DNA of 64,000 bases from Diploptera punctata (GCA_030220185.1 JASPKZ010002333.1:310001-374000), one strand, 5' to 3'. Shown: positions 10,505-19,919, counted from the first letter of the stretch. Notes: generated by a model not told the origin, from the sequence alone. Translations and numbers: made by a program.

Positions 10505-10700
10505 TGTTTTATCTTAGGAAGTAATATTTTGAGGTTTTTTTAATCAAATTATTTTGAGATTGTGATATCTCACCTCAATATTAATGTTAATTTGTTCTTG
10601 AACATATTTCGATTAGTCTTCATCAAGAACAATCAACATTAATTTTGAGGTAAGATATTACAGATTCAAAATAATTTGATACTCATTTTTGTTTAAATTT
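10505..10700. repeat. PLE terminus with hammerhead-like hairpin, family E2
   Basis: Contains the PLE end motif on both sides (TATCTCACCTCAATATTAATG and ATTAATTTTGAGGTAAGATA), which are imperfect reverse complements around a ribozyme-like hairpin at 10594-10630. Read on minus: GTTCT, then TTGATGA, a two-pair stem II, GAAA, then AAGAAC closing stem I. C3 of the core is replaced by T. Confidence 0.5.
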
Positions 10701-11994
10701 GCATTGCATTTTTTTTTCTCCTTCTTTCGCTTTTTATATCTAAATTGGTATTTATTCCTTTCCATATACCGATTCCCTCTTTCAACTTTCCTATCCAGTC
10801 TCCCTTGACTGAACTCTTGTTTTCTTCGAACCTGATGGTATTAGAGTACTTGAGGCCTAGGGGATCTCATTTCTTTTCTCCTAAATATTTATAAAAAATG
10901 AGTGTAATGTAGTTTGCCTCCGCTTGTAATACTACCAGGTGCACTCTGGGTCATGCAAAATTAACTACAAAAGATGTTCAATATGCTTTCCGGACGGGAT
11001 ATTTCCTGAACATCTTAAGGAAACACTTCAAGACTTGTTAGAACCGCTAACCTGTCTGTTCAATGAATGCCTAAAAGATAATTCAATCCCACAACAATGG
11101 AGAAATTCGATTATAACTGTCATCTACAAAGGGAAAGGGAGGAAAGAAAACCCGACCTCCTACAGGGGAATTGCCCTGGAAAATGTTATGTTCAAACTCT
11201 TCTCGAAGATCCTGCTAAGACGTGTGGAACACAAACTACGTGCCAGTATACCACAGAATCAATATGGCTTCACCCCTAGTAGATCTACACTGCATACTGT
11301 CCAAGAACTCATACAAGAAATAATAACGACCTTAGCTCAACCTGCTACACCATTGTATGTGATATACATAGATTATTCCAAGGCATTCGACAGTATTGAC
11401 AGGAAAATCCTCATCCAGAAGCTAGAGAACATACTAGGCAGCTCAAGCAACGAATTAGGAACAATTAAATCAATCCTTACCACAAACTACCTGACAATCA
11501 GTGATGGTATATCGATGTCGAGAAGTGTTACTCAAACAAGGGGGGTCCTACAAGGAGACCCGATGAGTCCCGTACTCTTTAATGTAATGACGTCAGACAT
11601 CGGAGAGACTATAGACACAAGAAATGTTAAGCTACTCATGTACGCAGACGACATGATCATCCTCTCTAGGAATCAAGGAGCTCTCCAAACAGCCATGGAG
11701 AACATTAGGATATGGGCACTTGAAAACTCGATGGAAATAAACAGCGCCAAGACAAAGGCAATGAAATTCAGGAAAGGAGGAAGGCTGGCTAATAAGGACC
11801 ATCTTATATGCGGAGGTGAAACCCTAGAATTCGTATCAAGCTACACTTCATATACAGGATCGAGCAACAGCTGCAACGAAAGCCGTGTACGATATCCCTA
11901 AACTCCAAAGACTATCCCTCTCAACTGCAATGAAACTCTTCAACCTTAAAGTAATGCCGGCCGCAACATACGGAATCCAGCTTATATGGAATTA

Positions 11995-12254
11995 ATAAAT
12001 TAATGAGTCATTTTAACATCTTACCTCATATTTCATGTTTTCAAACACGGTAACTATAGTTTTCAAATGATCTTGTCATTCATTTTCAACCGCCATTATG
12101 ACTACCGGATGGCGGTTGAAAATGAATGACAAGATCATTTGAAAACTATAGTTACCGTGTTTGAAAAACATGAAATATGAGGTAAGATGTTAAAATGACT
12201 CATTAATTTATTAATTAAGAACCTCATAATGTGTTTCCCAATTTTAACTTTGAA
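11995..12254. mobile_element. Foldback of PLE ends, family D, inserted in the LINE
   Basis: Two arms of about 95 bases (12015-12105 and 12112-12200) are nearly perfect reverse complements with a 6-base centre. Both match the 3' end of the family D PLE at 21868-21990. The target TTATATGGAATTA flanks the insert (11982-11994 and 12255-12267), and removing the insert plus one target copy restores the LINE frame. A tail TTAATTAAGAACCTCATAAT on one side is shared with 49534-49718. So this foldback moved as a unit. Confidence 0.85.
12113..12158 (+). ncRNA. Hammerhead-like fold, PLE family D, degenerate core
   Basis: CGG/CCG can close stem I, AATGA/TCATT with loop CAAGA forms stem II, and the palindrome ACTATAGT sits at stem III after GAAA. 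The core is TTGAAAA rather than CTGANGA. It is the same plan as the other families, so common descent is likely, but activity is doubtful. Confidence 0.35.
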
Positions 12255-12857
12255 TTATATGGAATTACTTGACAGTGAAAAATCTTAAGAAACTGGAGAA
12301 CGTTAAATCAAGGTTTCTCAAAAGAGCACTGTCAATTTCAAAATATACAAGAAATAGTTATGCCTATACAATAGCCCAGGAATCCTTCTTCATCGAAGAT
12401 ATCAGACACTGTTTTAGACTACCGGAAACGCAAGCATACAGAATCGTCATCGAGGAGAGACAGAACAAAGCCGCCCAGATACCGACAGAAATTATGGAAA
12501 CAGACGCAATGAAAACAGAAACCTGGAAGCAACCGAATTTCGAACTTCGACACCTGTACACACGTTTTGCAGCCCATGGATTTCATGGGAATATATGCCT
12601 GAACAACATGTACCATGAACCCAAGGAGGACTGCATCTGTAAATTATGCAACAATCCATGTCCCAAATATCATCTAGCAAAGTGTAAAAACAGGACTCTG
12701 CCTCTAAACAATTTAATTAAAGACTGGTAAAAAGCTAAATTTAATTTGATGTACACATTGTGTTTAATAAATATATATTATAATATGCTTTCCAAAGCAA
12801 GTATTATTAGGAAGCCCGCAAGCGAATGATGACAAATCAAGAGCTTCAGAACATTTG

Positions 12858-12885
12858 AATACTACTACTACTACTACTACTTTTT
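12858..12885 (+). repeat. (CTA)n microsatellite at the LINE 3' end
   Basis: About eight CTA units followed by a T run. Simple-repeat tails are common at the 3' ends of non-LTR elements. Confidence 0.7.
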
Positions 12886-13355
12886 TTTTAAATACAATAT
12901 AATAGGTACATTACTAATTCTAGTATATTTTGTTAATCTCTGTAAACTACATATACATGCAAACTTTCATCTCAATATCTTGAAAACTTTGGGAGTTATC
13001 AGGGAAACTGTATTCAAAAAATGATGGTACGGAAAACAAGTGACAAACTTACCAAAGATGTAGGTACCTTCTAAAATTAAAGGGCTCACTTGAGTGACAG
13101 CATTGCACATTTTTAAACATAACTCGAAAAGTAATAAAGATATCAATGAAAATATTTCACTAATTTAAAGATGAAGTTTCAATCTATATGAAAAAAATAA
13201 AATAAAATGAAAAATAACTTTTTTTTAACATCAAAGATGTTGGTTCCCTATTAAGGGTTTCTTAATTCATTCATGCCTTGGAAAATATATATATATATAT
13301 ATATTAGTGAAGATGAAAGATAGATATCAAAACATTTAAACTTTTTTTTTAATGT
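12886..13355. other. AT-rich sequence with (TA)n
   Basis: No coding frame or recognised element. A (TA)n microsatellite lies at about 13285-13305. Confidence 0.5.
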
Positions 13356-13359
13356 AATA

Positions 13360-14195
13360 AATTTGGGAATTTTTAATATTATGAGGTTTTATTAATAGGA
13401 ATTAAATGAATCGTGAATTCTTCTTACCTCATAATTCTATGTTTTTTTAAACACAGCACTGCAGTTTCAGCGACCATCGTCACCATCCTCAGCTGTTTTC
13501 ACGACTGTTAATTTTTTGTTTTGCTGGTAATTATCCAAGCTGCCATCTGGTGTTCTTTTAAAGAAATTATTTTCTAAACTGCCATCTGGTGTTCTTTTGA
13601 AGGAATCATTTTCTGAACTGCCATCTGTTGTATTTTTGAAGAACTTTGTAATCAAGCTCGGTTCGTCTGGAATCTCGAAGTTCATGGTTCTAGTATGGTT
13701 TTTTTAAATATATATCTTTTCCCGAACTGTTAGATCCAAAGGTTTGGATAGATGTTCAAAAGTTTTGCTTCTTTTTCAATTCTATGATTCTCTAAGTATG
13801 TGCTGCTGTAGCTGATTTTTCAATTTCTCCATTCTTTGTGTTTCTGAAGTGTTCTTTTTTACGAGTTTCCAAGTTCCTTTTTGTTTTTCCTATATATATC
13901 CTATTGCAATCTTTGCAATCAATTTGATAAATTCCAGATTTTTTTGTTGTCTGGGGGTGTTAACTTTATTATTAGTTAACAGAAGATTACCCAGGCTGAA
14001 TTTGTTAATTGGAGCCAATGTTTTATTAAATTTTTCTGAAAATTTTTTGAAACTTATTATGAACTTCAGGATGGTAAGTAAATTTCTTGAATGTTTCATC
14101 TTTCTTGGAATCATGTTGTAGGGTGGTGCGTATTCCTGTAACCTTTTCTGTTGTTTAAATTTCTTTAATTTGTTCTCTATTAGTATTCATCAAAA
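13360..14195 (-). pseudogene. Penelope-like element, family B, 3' half (minus arm of a head-to-head pair)
   Basis: Minus-strand frames give KFTYHPEVHNK, LAPINKFSLGNLLLTNNKVNTP, the GIY-YIG domain (GIYQIDCKDC...YIGKTKR) and SAIAAHSLLENHRIEKEAK, then MNFEIPDEPSLI and a tail with three 13-residue units (core RTPDGSLENNFF) ending KTAEDGDDGR stop at 13467. The stop falls inside a hammerhead-like fold. The reverse transcriptase core is missing; at about 14195 the sequence switches to the plus-strand copy. Confidence 0.8.
13449..13500 (-). ncRNA. Hammerhead-like motif, PLE family B (copy B3)
   Basis: The best family B core: AAACAG, CTGAGGA, stem II GGTGAC/GTCGCT, perfect GAAA, palindrome ACTGCAGT, then GCTGTGTTT. 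Only the base at the cleavage position (G) departs from the rule. The PLE stop codon TGA overlaps the G of GAAA. Confidence 0.5.
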
Positions 14196-15470
14196 CCATT
14201 TATTTTAGCAACATGTTTTAATGAAAAAATTTATAAACAAATTTCTGAATTGGCAATGGGAAATCCACTTTCTCCATTGTTAGCCAATTTATTTATGGGG
14301 TATCTTGAATCACGTATCACCAATGCTTATCCTTTGATTTTCAAGTGTTGGTATAGATATGTGGATGATATTATCACTGTAATTGATAAAAAATACATTC
14401 AAGATGCATTGAAATTGCTTAATCTTTGGGATGAGTCAGTAAAATTCACTATTGAAATTGAACAATATAAACAAGATTCCATTTTTAGACTTATACTTAA
14501 TTAGAAATGAGCAACAGCAAAGAACTGAATTTAATATTTATAGAAAAGACACACACTGACAACTATATAAAATCTTCAGGTTTTAATCATGTGTCACATA
14601 AACATGCAATTTTCAATAGTCTCTTACACAGATTGATAAATATTCCACTTAATGTAGAGGATTTTGATAATGAATATAATCGTATTGTACGTGTTGTTAA
14701 ATGGTTTTGATGAAGACATAATAAAGAATAAATTAAAGGAATTTAAACAACAGAAAAGGTTACAGGAATACGCCACCCTACAACATGATTCCAAGAAAGA
14801 TGAAACATTCAAGAAATTTACTTACCATCCTGAAGTTCATAATAAGTATCAGAAAATTTAATATAACATTGGTTCCAATTAACAAATTCAACCTGGTAAT
14901 CTTCTGTTAACTAATAATAAAGTTAACACCCCAGACAACAAAAAACTGGAATTTATCAAATTGATTGCAAAGATGGCAATAGGATATATATAGGAAAAAC
15001 AAAAAGGAACTTGGAAACTCGTAAAAAAGAACACTTCAGAAACATAAATAATGGAGAAATTGAAAAATCAGCTATAGCAGCACATAGTTTATTAGAGAAT
15101 CATAGAATTGAAAAAGAAGCAAAACTTTTGAAACATCTATCCAAACCTTTGGATTTAACAGTTTGGAAAAAGATATATATTCAAAAAAACCATACTAGAA
15201 CCATAACTTCGAGATTCCAGACGAACTGAGCTTGATTACAAAGTTCTTCAAAAATACAACAGATGGCAGTTTAGAAAATGATTCCTTCAAAAGAACACCA
15301 GATGGCAGTTTGGATAATTACTGGCAAAACAAAAAATTGACAATCGTGAAAACAGCTGAGGATGGTGACGATAGTAGCTGATACTGCAGTGCTGTGTTTA
15401 AAAAAACGCAGAAGTATGAGGTAAGAAGAATTTATGATTCATTTAATTCTTATATTTACACTTTTAATAT
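14195..15470 (+). pseudogene. Penelope-like element, family B, RT core to 3' end (plus arm of the pair)
   Basis: Starts inside the reverse transcriptase (NEKIYKQISELAMGNPLSP) and keeps the active site YVDDI (near 14360), DNYIKSSGFNHVSHKHAIFNS, then a frameshift near 14700, KFTYHPEVHNKYQ, a worn GIY-YIG domain and SAIAAHSLLENHRIEKEAK (15072-15120), FEIPDEL, two PDG repeat units and the family B end. Frames break at about 14504, 14710, 14860 and 15225. It is 5'-truncated and faces the copy at 13360-14195. Confidence 0.85.
15350..15400 (+). ncRNA. Hammerhead-like motif, PLE family B (copy B4)
   Basis: Core CTGAGGA with GATA and the ACTGCAGT palindrome. Stem II is weakened (GGTGAC with AGTAGC), so probably inactive. 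Confidence 0.4.
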
Positions 15471-15601
15471 TATAACCTTGGTTTGAATTACTCTATTTGC
15501 AACTTCAATTATGAAACTACTGTTATTTGTTGTAATTTTTATTTTTTAAATTGTTATTTAAATACTAACATTTTGTCCATGGTTCATTTTACTTGTTTCA
15601 G

Positions 15602-15689
15602 ATAAAGTAAAGTCTTATTACAAAGATGATGAAGAAAGCCTTTGGAGTTCAGTAGTTGTTAAAAAAATTAAGGATTATGGATATCTCTT
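15602..15689 (+). CDS. Putative host gene exon (internal)
   Basis: An 88-base open stretch with a strong acceptor (TTTTACTTGTTTCAG before it) and a strong donor (CTT then GTAAGTTT). Only one frame is open: two bases, 28 codons (start KVKSYYKDDEESLW, end IKDYGYL), two bases. The phase left over joins exactly to the exon at 19449 to form a Leu codon. The KVKSYY...DDEE...W...VVVKKIKDYGYL pattern loosely recalls a Tudor-like barrel, but I cannot name the gene. The intron of 3.8 kb holds a PLE, a mariner and the tRNA repeat. No neighbouring upstream exon was found with confidence. Confidence 0.55.
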
Positions 15690-15902
15690 GTAAGTTTAAA
15701 TGTTACAATGTACATTTTTCTTCTAATTTAAAATTAATGTTGGAAAGTAAACATTATGTGGTAATTTTTATTTATTTTAAAAATACACAGATCAAATATC
15801 TTAATTATAATGTGGTCATATTTATTTAACATCTGGTCAGACCTCATCATATGTTAAACATCATTTTTACCTGAAATCTAAGGAATGGTAACAAGATGAT
15901 TG

Positions 15903-16295
15903 TCATACTTTTTTTTTTGTCATAAAATTTTTACCAGAATAAAATTGATCTTCATAATTGTGCTGCTGGGGGGGAACACAATGATAAGTGTCAATCCAAA
16001 TTTTATTAATCTTCATAGTTTCTTCTCTTTTGTTAAAGGAATTTTTGTGTTTGTAAATTTCAATAGCCTCTCTGTGAAGTCTGGTGTAGTAATGTTGTAT
16101 TTTGGACAAAACTTGTGTTTCTTCAAATTTTATGGCATGTTCTTTGTTATTCACTAAATGTTCTGCTACAGACGATTTTTCAGTTTGTTTCAACCTACAA
16201 TTTCTCTTGTGTTCTTGTATTCTTGTACTTATCATCCGTTTTGTAGTTCCTATGTATACTTCACCACAACTACATGGAATACAATATATATATAC
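15903..16295 (-). pseudogene. Penelope-like element, second lineage, GIY-YIG C-terminus (minus arm)
   Basis: The minus frame gives YCIPCSCGEVYIGTTKR, QEHKRNCRLKQTEKSSVAEH, then HREAIEIYKHKNSFNKREE and a tail with KINKIW. This GIY-YIG type (CSCG, YIGTTKR) differs from the family B-F copies and belongs to another PLE lineage common in insects. It meets its own inverted copy across a (TA)n tract at 16285-16312. No reverse transcriptase is left. Confidence 0.8.
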
Positions 16296-16312
16296 ATATA
16301 TATATATATATC

Positions 16313-16650
16313 GTCCAAAACACAACATTACTATACCAGACTTCACAGAGAGGCTATTGAAATTTACAAACACAAAAATTCCTTTAACAAAAAAGAAGAA
16401 ACTATGAAGATTAATAAAATTTTATTCCGACATTATATAACACGAGAATAAAACCTATGACTTACGCCAGTGACAACCAATCAAAAAATAGCTCCAAAGT
16501 AACGGACCGTGTAGAAAACGTCACCACTCAATACTCAGCTATAAATAAGGACACGATTTCCAACGCACAGCCAGTCTGCAGCCGACATTTGAAGAGTTGA
16601 GGTCAAAGAGCACACCCAAAAGGTCCCTGAATATCATCTGACCATCATAA
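16313..16650 (+). pseudogene. Penelope-like element, second lineage, C-terminus and 3' region (plus arm)
   Basis: The plus frame repeats SKTQHYYTRLHREAIEIYK and NSFNKKEETMKINKI, then continues into noncoding sequence with a TATA-like CTATAAATAAGG at about 16541 and CCAACGCACAGCCAGTC. PLE termini can carry promoter and ribozyme sequence together. A weak TTGAAGAG...GGTC stretch follows but does not give a full hammerhead. Confidence 0.65.
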
Positions 16651-16654
16651 TCAT

Positions 16655-16790
16655 TCCATGGTGTGGAAAGCGACAGGAAGCTACCACACGTATAATTCTC
16701 TAGTAAAGCTGCAAATCATAGCCTGAAAATGCTATGATTGCAGTGAAGAACCTACCCTGGGGCAGAACACTATAAAATTATTAACTTCTT
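16655..16790 (+). mobile_element. SINE family S3, 5'-truncated copy
   Basis: Matches the 3' part of the SINE at 7620-7915: GGTGTGGAAAGCGACAGGAAG, TACCACAC, then the hairpin around CATAGCCTGAAAATGCTATG. The tRNA-like head is absent. Confidence 0.7.
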
Positions 16791-16913
16791 ACCAAAACCA
16801 TTTTTTGTTACATTTAAATACTAATACTTTCTAATACTGAACAATATTATTAAGTTTTTTTAAGATTAATTTTTCTTTAAAAGATTACTAACTGGTGTTT
16901 TTTTAGGAGTATA

Positions 16914-18211
16914 CGAGGGTCATACTGAGTCATGAGCAACATTTTTTAAAACAATCATAATATTTATTTTAGACAAACCAAGTACACCATGTTAATCTAC
17001 AGACCTTTGTGCTACTTTTCAACTTAGTCTCCATTTCTTTGCACACATTTGTCCAGTGTTCTACAAGCTTGAAAATTCCCTTATGATAGAAGTCCGTTCC
17101 AGCTGCTCAAAGACACTGACGCATTGCTTTCCGAATATCCTCCAGCGTCTTGTAGCGTTGGCCTCTCATCTGCTCCTTCACAGAACTGAAAAGATGGTAG
17201 TCGGAGGGTGCCAAATCGGGACTATAGGGAGGATGTGGAAGAGTTTCCCACCCAAATGTCCTGATCTTCTCCACAGTGGCACGAGCAGTGTGAGGATGTG
17301 CGTTATCGTGTTGCAGAATGATCTTCCTTCCAGGGCGTTTGTCGTGCAATGCACGACAGAGCTTCATAAGTGTCTGGATATAGCGGGCAGCATTTATGGT
17401 TTGTCCAGGTTCAAGAAATTCAACCTGCAACCTTGCGCATCCCAGAAGATGCTGCCCATAACTTTCCCAACAGATTGCACTGTCTTTGCTTTTTTCTTTG
17501 ATGGCAAATTCAAGTGGTGCCATTCCATACTCTGGCGTTTTGTTTCAGGCTCGTAGCGATGAAACCAGCTTTCGTCACCTGTCACAATACTCGTCAAAAA
17601 ATCATCATCTTCATTTCGAAATCTCTGAAGAAGGTTATGGGTGATGGTTCTTCTCTGAAGTTTGCGGTCTTCACTCAATAAACGTGGAACCCATCGGGCA
17701 CTAACTTTTCGGTAACCTAAGGTGTGAATCATTTCTTGCACTGCACTGTGTCCTACTGCGAGTTTTGTAGTGATTTAATTCACTGTGATACGCCTGTCGT
17801 CTCTAATGAGCGCATCAACTCTTTCCTTGTTGCAATCCGTGGAGGCAGAGCGTGGGCGACCGCTACGAGGCTCATCTTTGATACTCGTGTTCCCATCTTT
17901 AAAATGTTTCACTCATCTCCTAACACTGCTGGCACCCATGCAGGCATCTCCATAAGCACATTGAAGTCTTTGGTGAATTTCAACAGCAGATTGTTCCTCT
18001 TTAACAAGGAATTCAATGACAGCGCGCTGTCGAAACGAAACATTGATGTCTGCCATTTTGGAAACACTGCGTGTGGTCACATGATAGAAGCTATGATGCC
18101 ACAAAAGGCAATGTTGTGGTATAAAGTCTGTAGATTACGATCCTGCAGTTGTTTTTGTTACATTGTTGAATTTTAACAATGGGTTGCTCACGACTTTCAG
18201 TATGACCCTCG
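16914..18211 (-). mobile_element. mariner element, complete ends
   Basis: Terminal inverted repeats begin CGAGGGTCATACTGA on both ends, with GTCRTGAGCAAC further in, and TA lies directly outside each end (16912-16913 and 18212-18213). The length of 1298 bases is normal for mariner. It lies in the intron between the two host exons. Confidence 0.9.
16985..18056 (-). pseudogene. mariner transposase, broken
   Basis: Starts at MADINVSFRQRAVIEFLVKEE (18056). The N-terminal helix-turn-helix region and the catalytic blocks are recognisable: TGDESWF (first Asp), QHDNAHPHTA (second Asp) and SPDLAPSDYHLF (third Asp), a DD34D-type set. Damage: frameshifts between the N-terminal ORFs near 17913 and 17741, a short deletion with frameshift near 17430 (WDAQG to VEFLEPG), and an in-frame TGA at 17107, after which KLVEHWTNVC continues the C-terminus. 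A non-functional copy. Confidence 0.9.
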
Positions 18212-18306
18212 TATTTAATTATTCTGTTCTGTCAACTCATTCACTAGATTTGACCAGAGTTCATCAAAGTATGTTTTATAAATTATATTTGAAGAGAAAA
18301 ATTTTC

Positions 18307-18379
18307 GCCTAGACCGGGACTCGAACCCGGGACCCTTGGCTTTCCGGGCCAAGTGCTCTACCAACTGAGCTACCGAGGC
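18307..18379 (-). tRNA. tRNA-like sequence (repeat-borne), unit 1
   Basis: Forms a D arm (GCTC/GAGC), a T arm (CCGGG-TTCGAGT-CCCGG) and a mostly paired acceptor stem. The anticodon arm has six pairs with loop CCGGAAA, giving a possible GGA anticodon (Ser) but with C instead of U at position 33 and no long variable arm. Probably a tRNA-derived repeat head rather than a working tRNA gene. Confidence 0.6.
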
Positions 18380-18480
18380 GAGTTACGATCTAGATGCAAA
18401 TTTTTCTCTTATGTACGTAATTGTAATTCCCTCGTGCATTTTCGTACATAAGAGAAAAATTTGCATCTAGATCGTAACTC

Positions 18481-18540
18481 GCCTCGGTAGCTCAGTTGGT
18501 AGAGCACTTGGCCCGGAAAGCCAAGGGTCCCGGTCTAGGC
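18481..18540 (+). tRNA. tRNA-like sequence (repeat-borne), unit 2, T arm deleted
   Basis: Identical to unit 1 up to the variable region, then about 13 bases of the T arm are missing (GGGTCCCGGTCTAGGCG), so the B box is destroyed. Confidence 0.6.
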
Positions 18541-18771
18541 GAAAATTTTTCTCTTCAAATATAATTTATCCTTCTATGAGAAGTGTTAAATTAATAATAA
18601 AATCGTCAATAGAAGCCCTACTGGCTATTAAGTAGTGTTAAATTCCCAATAAATGTCTTCTTAACTAAGAAGCCGCCATTTGCAAAGATAGAAGCTATGG
18701 TTTCAAGCATTTGACGCGAGGGAATTACAATTACGTACATAAGAGAAAAATTTGCGTCTAGATCGTAACTC

Positions 18772-18844
18772 GCCTCGGTAGCTCAGTTGGTAGAGCACTT
18801 GGCCTGGAAAGCCAAGGGTCCCGGGTTCGAGTCCCGGTCTAGGC
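18772..18844 (+). tRNA. tRNA-like sequence (repeat-borne), unit 3
   Basis: A complete 73-base unit with intact A and B boxes. The loop is CTGGAAA, so the U33 position is normal here and the anticodon would be GGA. The anticodon stem is one pair longer than usual. The type I shape is odd for a Ser tRNA. Confidence 0.6.
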
Positions 18845-19044
18845 GAAAATTTTTCTCTTCAAATATAATTTATCTTTCTATGAGAAGTGTTAAATTAATA
18901 ATAAAATCGTCAATATTTTATAAATATTAATCTTATTCAATATTACCTATTTTCCTTTATAATTGGAGTGGTTTGGAATAAAAGTTAAAATAGAAAAGTA
19001 GACTATACTATTCATCCTTAAATATGGAAAGACTATACTATTCT

Positions 19045-19140
19045 CTGGTGTTCAGTCATCATATGATGTTCATTGAAAACTTTCGTTCTGCTGAATTTAC
19101 TTTGAAGAACAGTTTCACTGATGATGAAAGAACACATGTT
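19045..19140. repeat. Hairpin repeat A, copy 3
   Basis: Outer arms GTGTTCAGTCATCA and TGATGATGAAAGAACAC; inner block ACTTTCGTTCTGCTGAA conserved with 2405-2500 and 8095-8190. Confidence 0.6.
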
Positions 19141-19448
19141 ATTGTAAATGTGGTAATATGTTAGTTAAAATAAATTACAATATTTGGAGAGCAAATGTGA
19201 TTTCAATAATATGTTTTCAAATGCAACAATGCCATTAGCGTATTTCAATAAAATAATAATGCCAAACATCAGACAGGCACAGAACCCAAAGCACCTAAAA
19301 ATTTAGTGGATGGCATTACAAACACACTTATTTGAAAAGAACATAATTTAAATTTAAATGAGAATAAGAAATTAATCATATTTATCAGAACTGTTTTTTG
19401 GTTTTTTTAACATATTAATTGACGTATGATTTTTATTTTCTTTTACAG

Positions 19449-19530
19449 GTGTTATTTGGAAGAATGGAAATATTTTAAACATACAGTTTTCTTGAGTTTT
19501 ATATGGATAAAAAAAACAAAACAAAAATGA
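19449..19530 (+). CDS. Putative host gene exon (terminal coding part)
   Basis: The acceptor TTTTTATTTTCTTTTACAG precedes GTGTTATTTGG. One base completes the split codon from 15602-15689, then CYLEEWKYFKHTVFLS and a Lys-rich end lead to TGA at 19528-19530. The phase fit between two independently found splice sites is the main support. The last residues look like low-complexity read-through, so the true 3' end could differ. In another frame 19587-19755 shows a worn coding-like stretch (DEIADKIAEAATKLFSQPRD). Confidence 0.45.
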
Positions 19531-19919
19531 ATAATGGTGAGTGATGAATGTTGTAGAATTTCAATTGATTCTGTGCCATTGTTAGTGATGAGATAGCAGA
19601 CAAAATTGCAGAAGCAGCCACAAAATTATTTTCACAACCTAGAGATTAACATCCCTTTTAAAGTGTGGCTGACAACCAAGATCCCCAACGAGTGATAATT
19701 GGTACTGGAGGAAGAGGAATTTCTGGTAGTAGGCCTATATGTCTGAATGTTTGAACTCGAGTAGGTGACTTCAGAAAACTTTCTTTATAGAAGAAATAAT
19801 ATAATTTATTGTTGGAAAATTATTTCTTCTTTTGCCAACTGATGTAAACCGTGAGCCAGGCATGTTACATAGATCATGTATACATACAAACTTGTTAGAA
19901 CAGGAGTGGTTTATTTTAG

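Larger units (their letters stand above)
10938..12730 (+). pseudogene. LINE reverse transcriptase and C-terminal domain, split by a PLE foldback
   Basis: The frame from 10939 covers most of a non-LTR reverse transcriptase: PDGIFPEHLK, YRGIALENV, QYGFTPSRST, YIDYSKAFDSID, GVLQGDPMSPVLFNV and the active site YADD (near 11640). A frameshift lies near 11860. After the insert at 11995-12254 the frame resumes with NYLTVKNLKKLENVKSRFLK and ends at KDW, passing a Cys/His cluster (CICKLCNNPCPKYHLAKC) typical of LINE C-termini. The endonuclease domain is missing. A (CTA)n run at 12860-12883 follows the 3' end. The first Met is not a true start. Clade unsettled. Confidence 0.85.
18284..18915. mobile_element. 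tRNA-containing palindromic repeat, copy 1 (three tRNA-like units)
   Basis: Order: an inverted tRNA-like unit, spacer, a plus unit, about 230 bases of body, another plus unit, partial body. The two plus units repeat with a period of 291 bases. The outermost arms (TATTTGAAGAGAAAAATTTT and its complement) make the whole block partly palindromic. A 10-bp duplication TTTTATAAAT flanks it (18274-18283 and 18916-18925), pointing to insertion as one unit. The body shares AAGAAGCCGCCATTTGCAAA with 22531-22915. Confidence 0.8.

Noticed and set aside
15903..16451. Overlapping open frames on both strands around 16100-16450 as host genes
   Set aside because: Both strands are explained by the two inverted copies of one PLE C-terminus.
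17056..17556. 166-codon plus-strand frame
   Set aside because: Shadow of the mariner transposase on minus; the minus frame carries the catalytic motifs.
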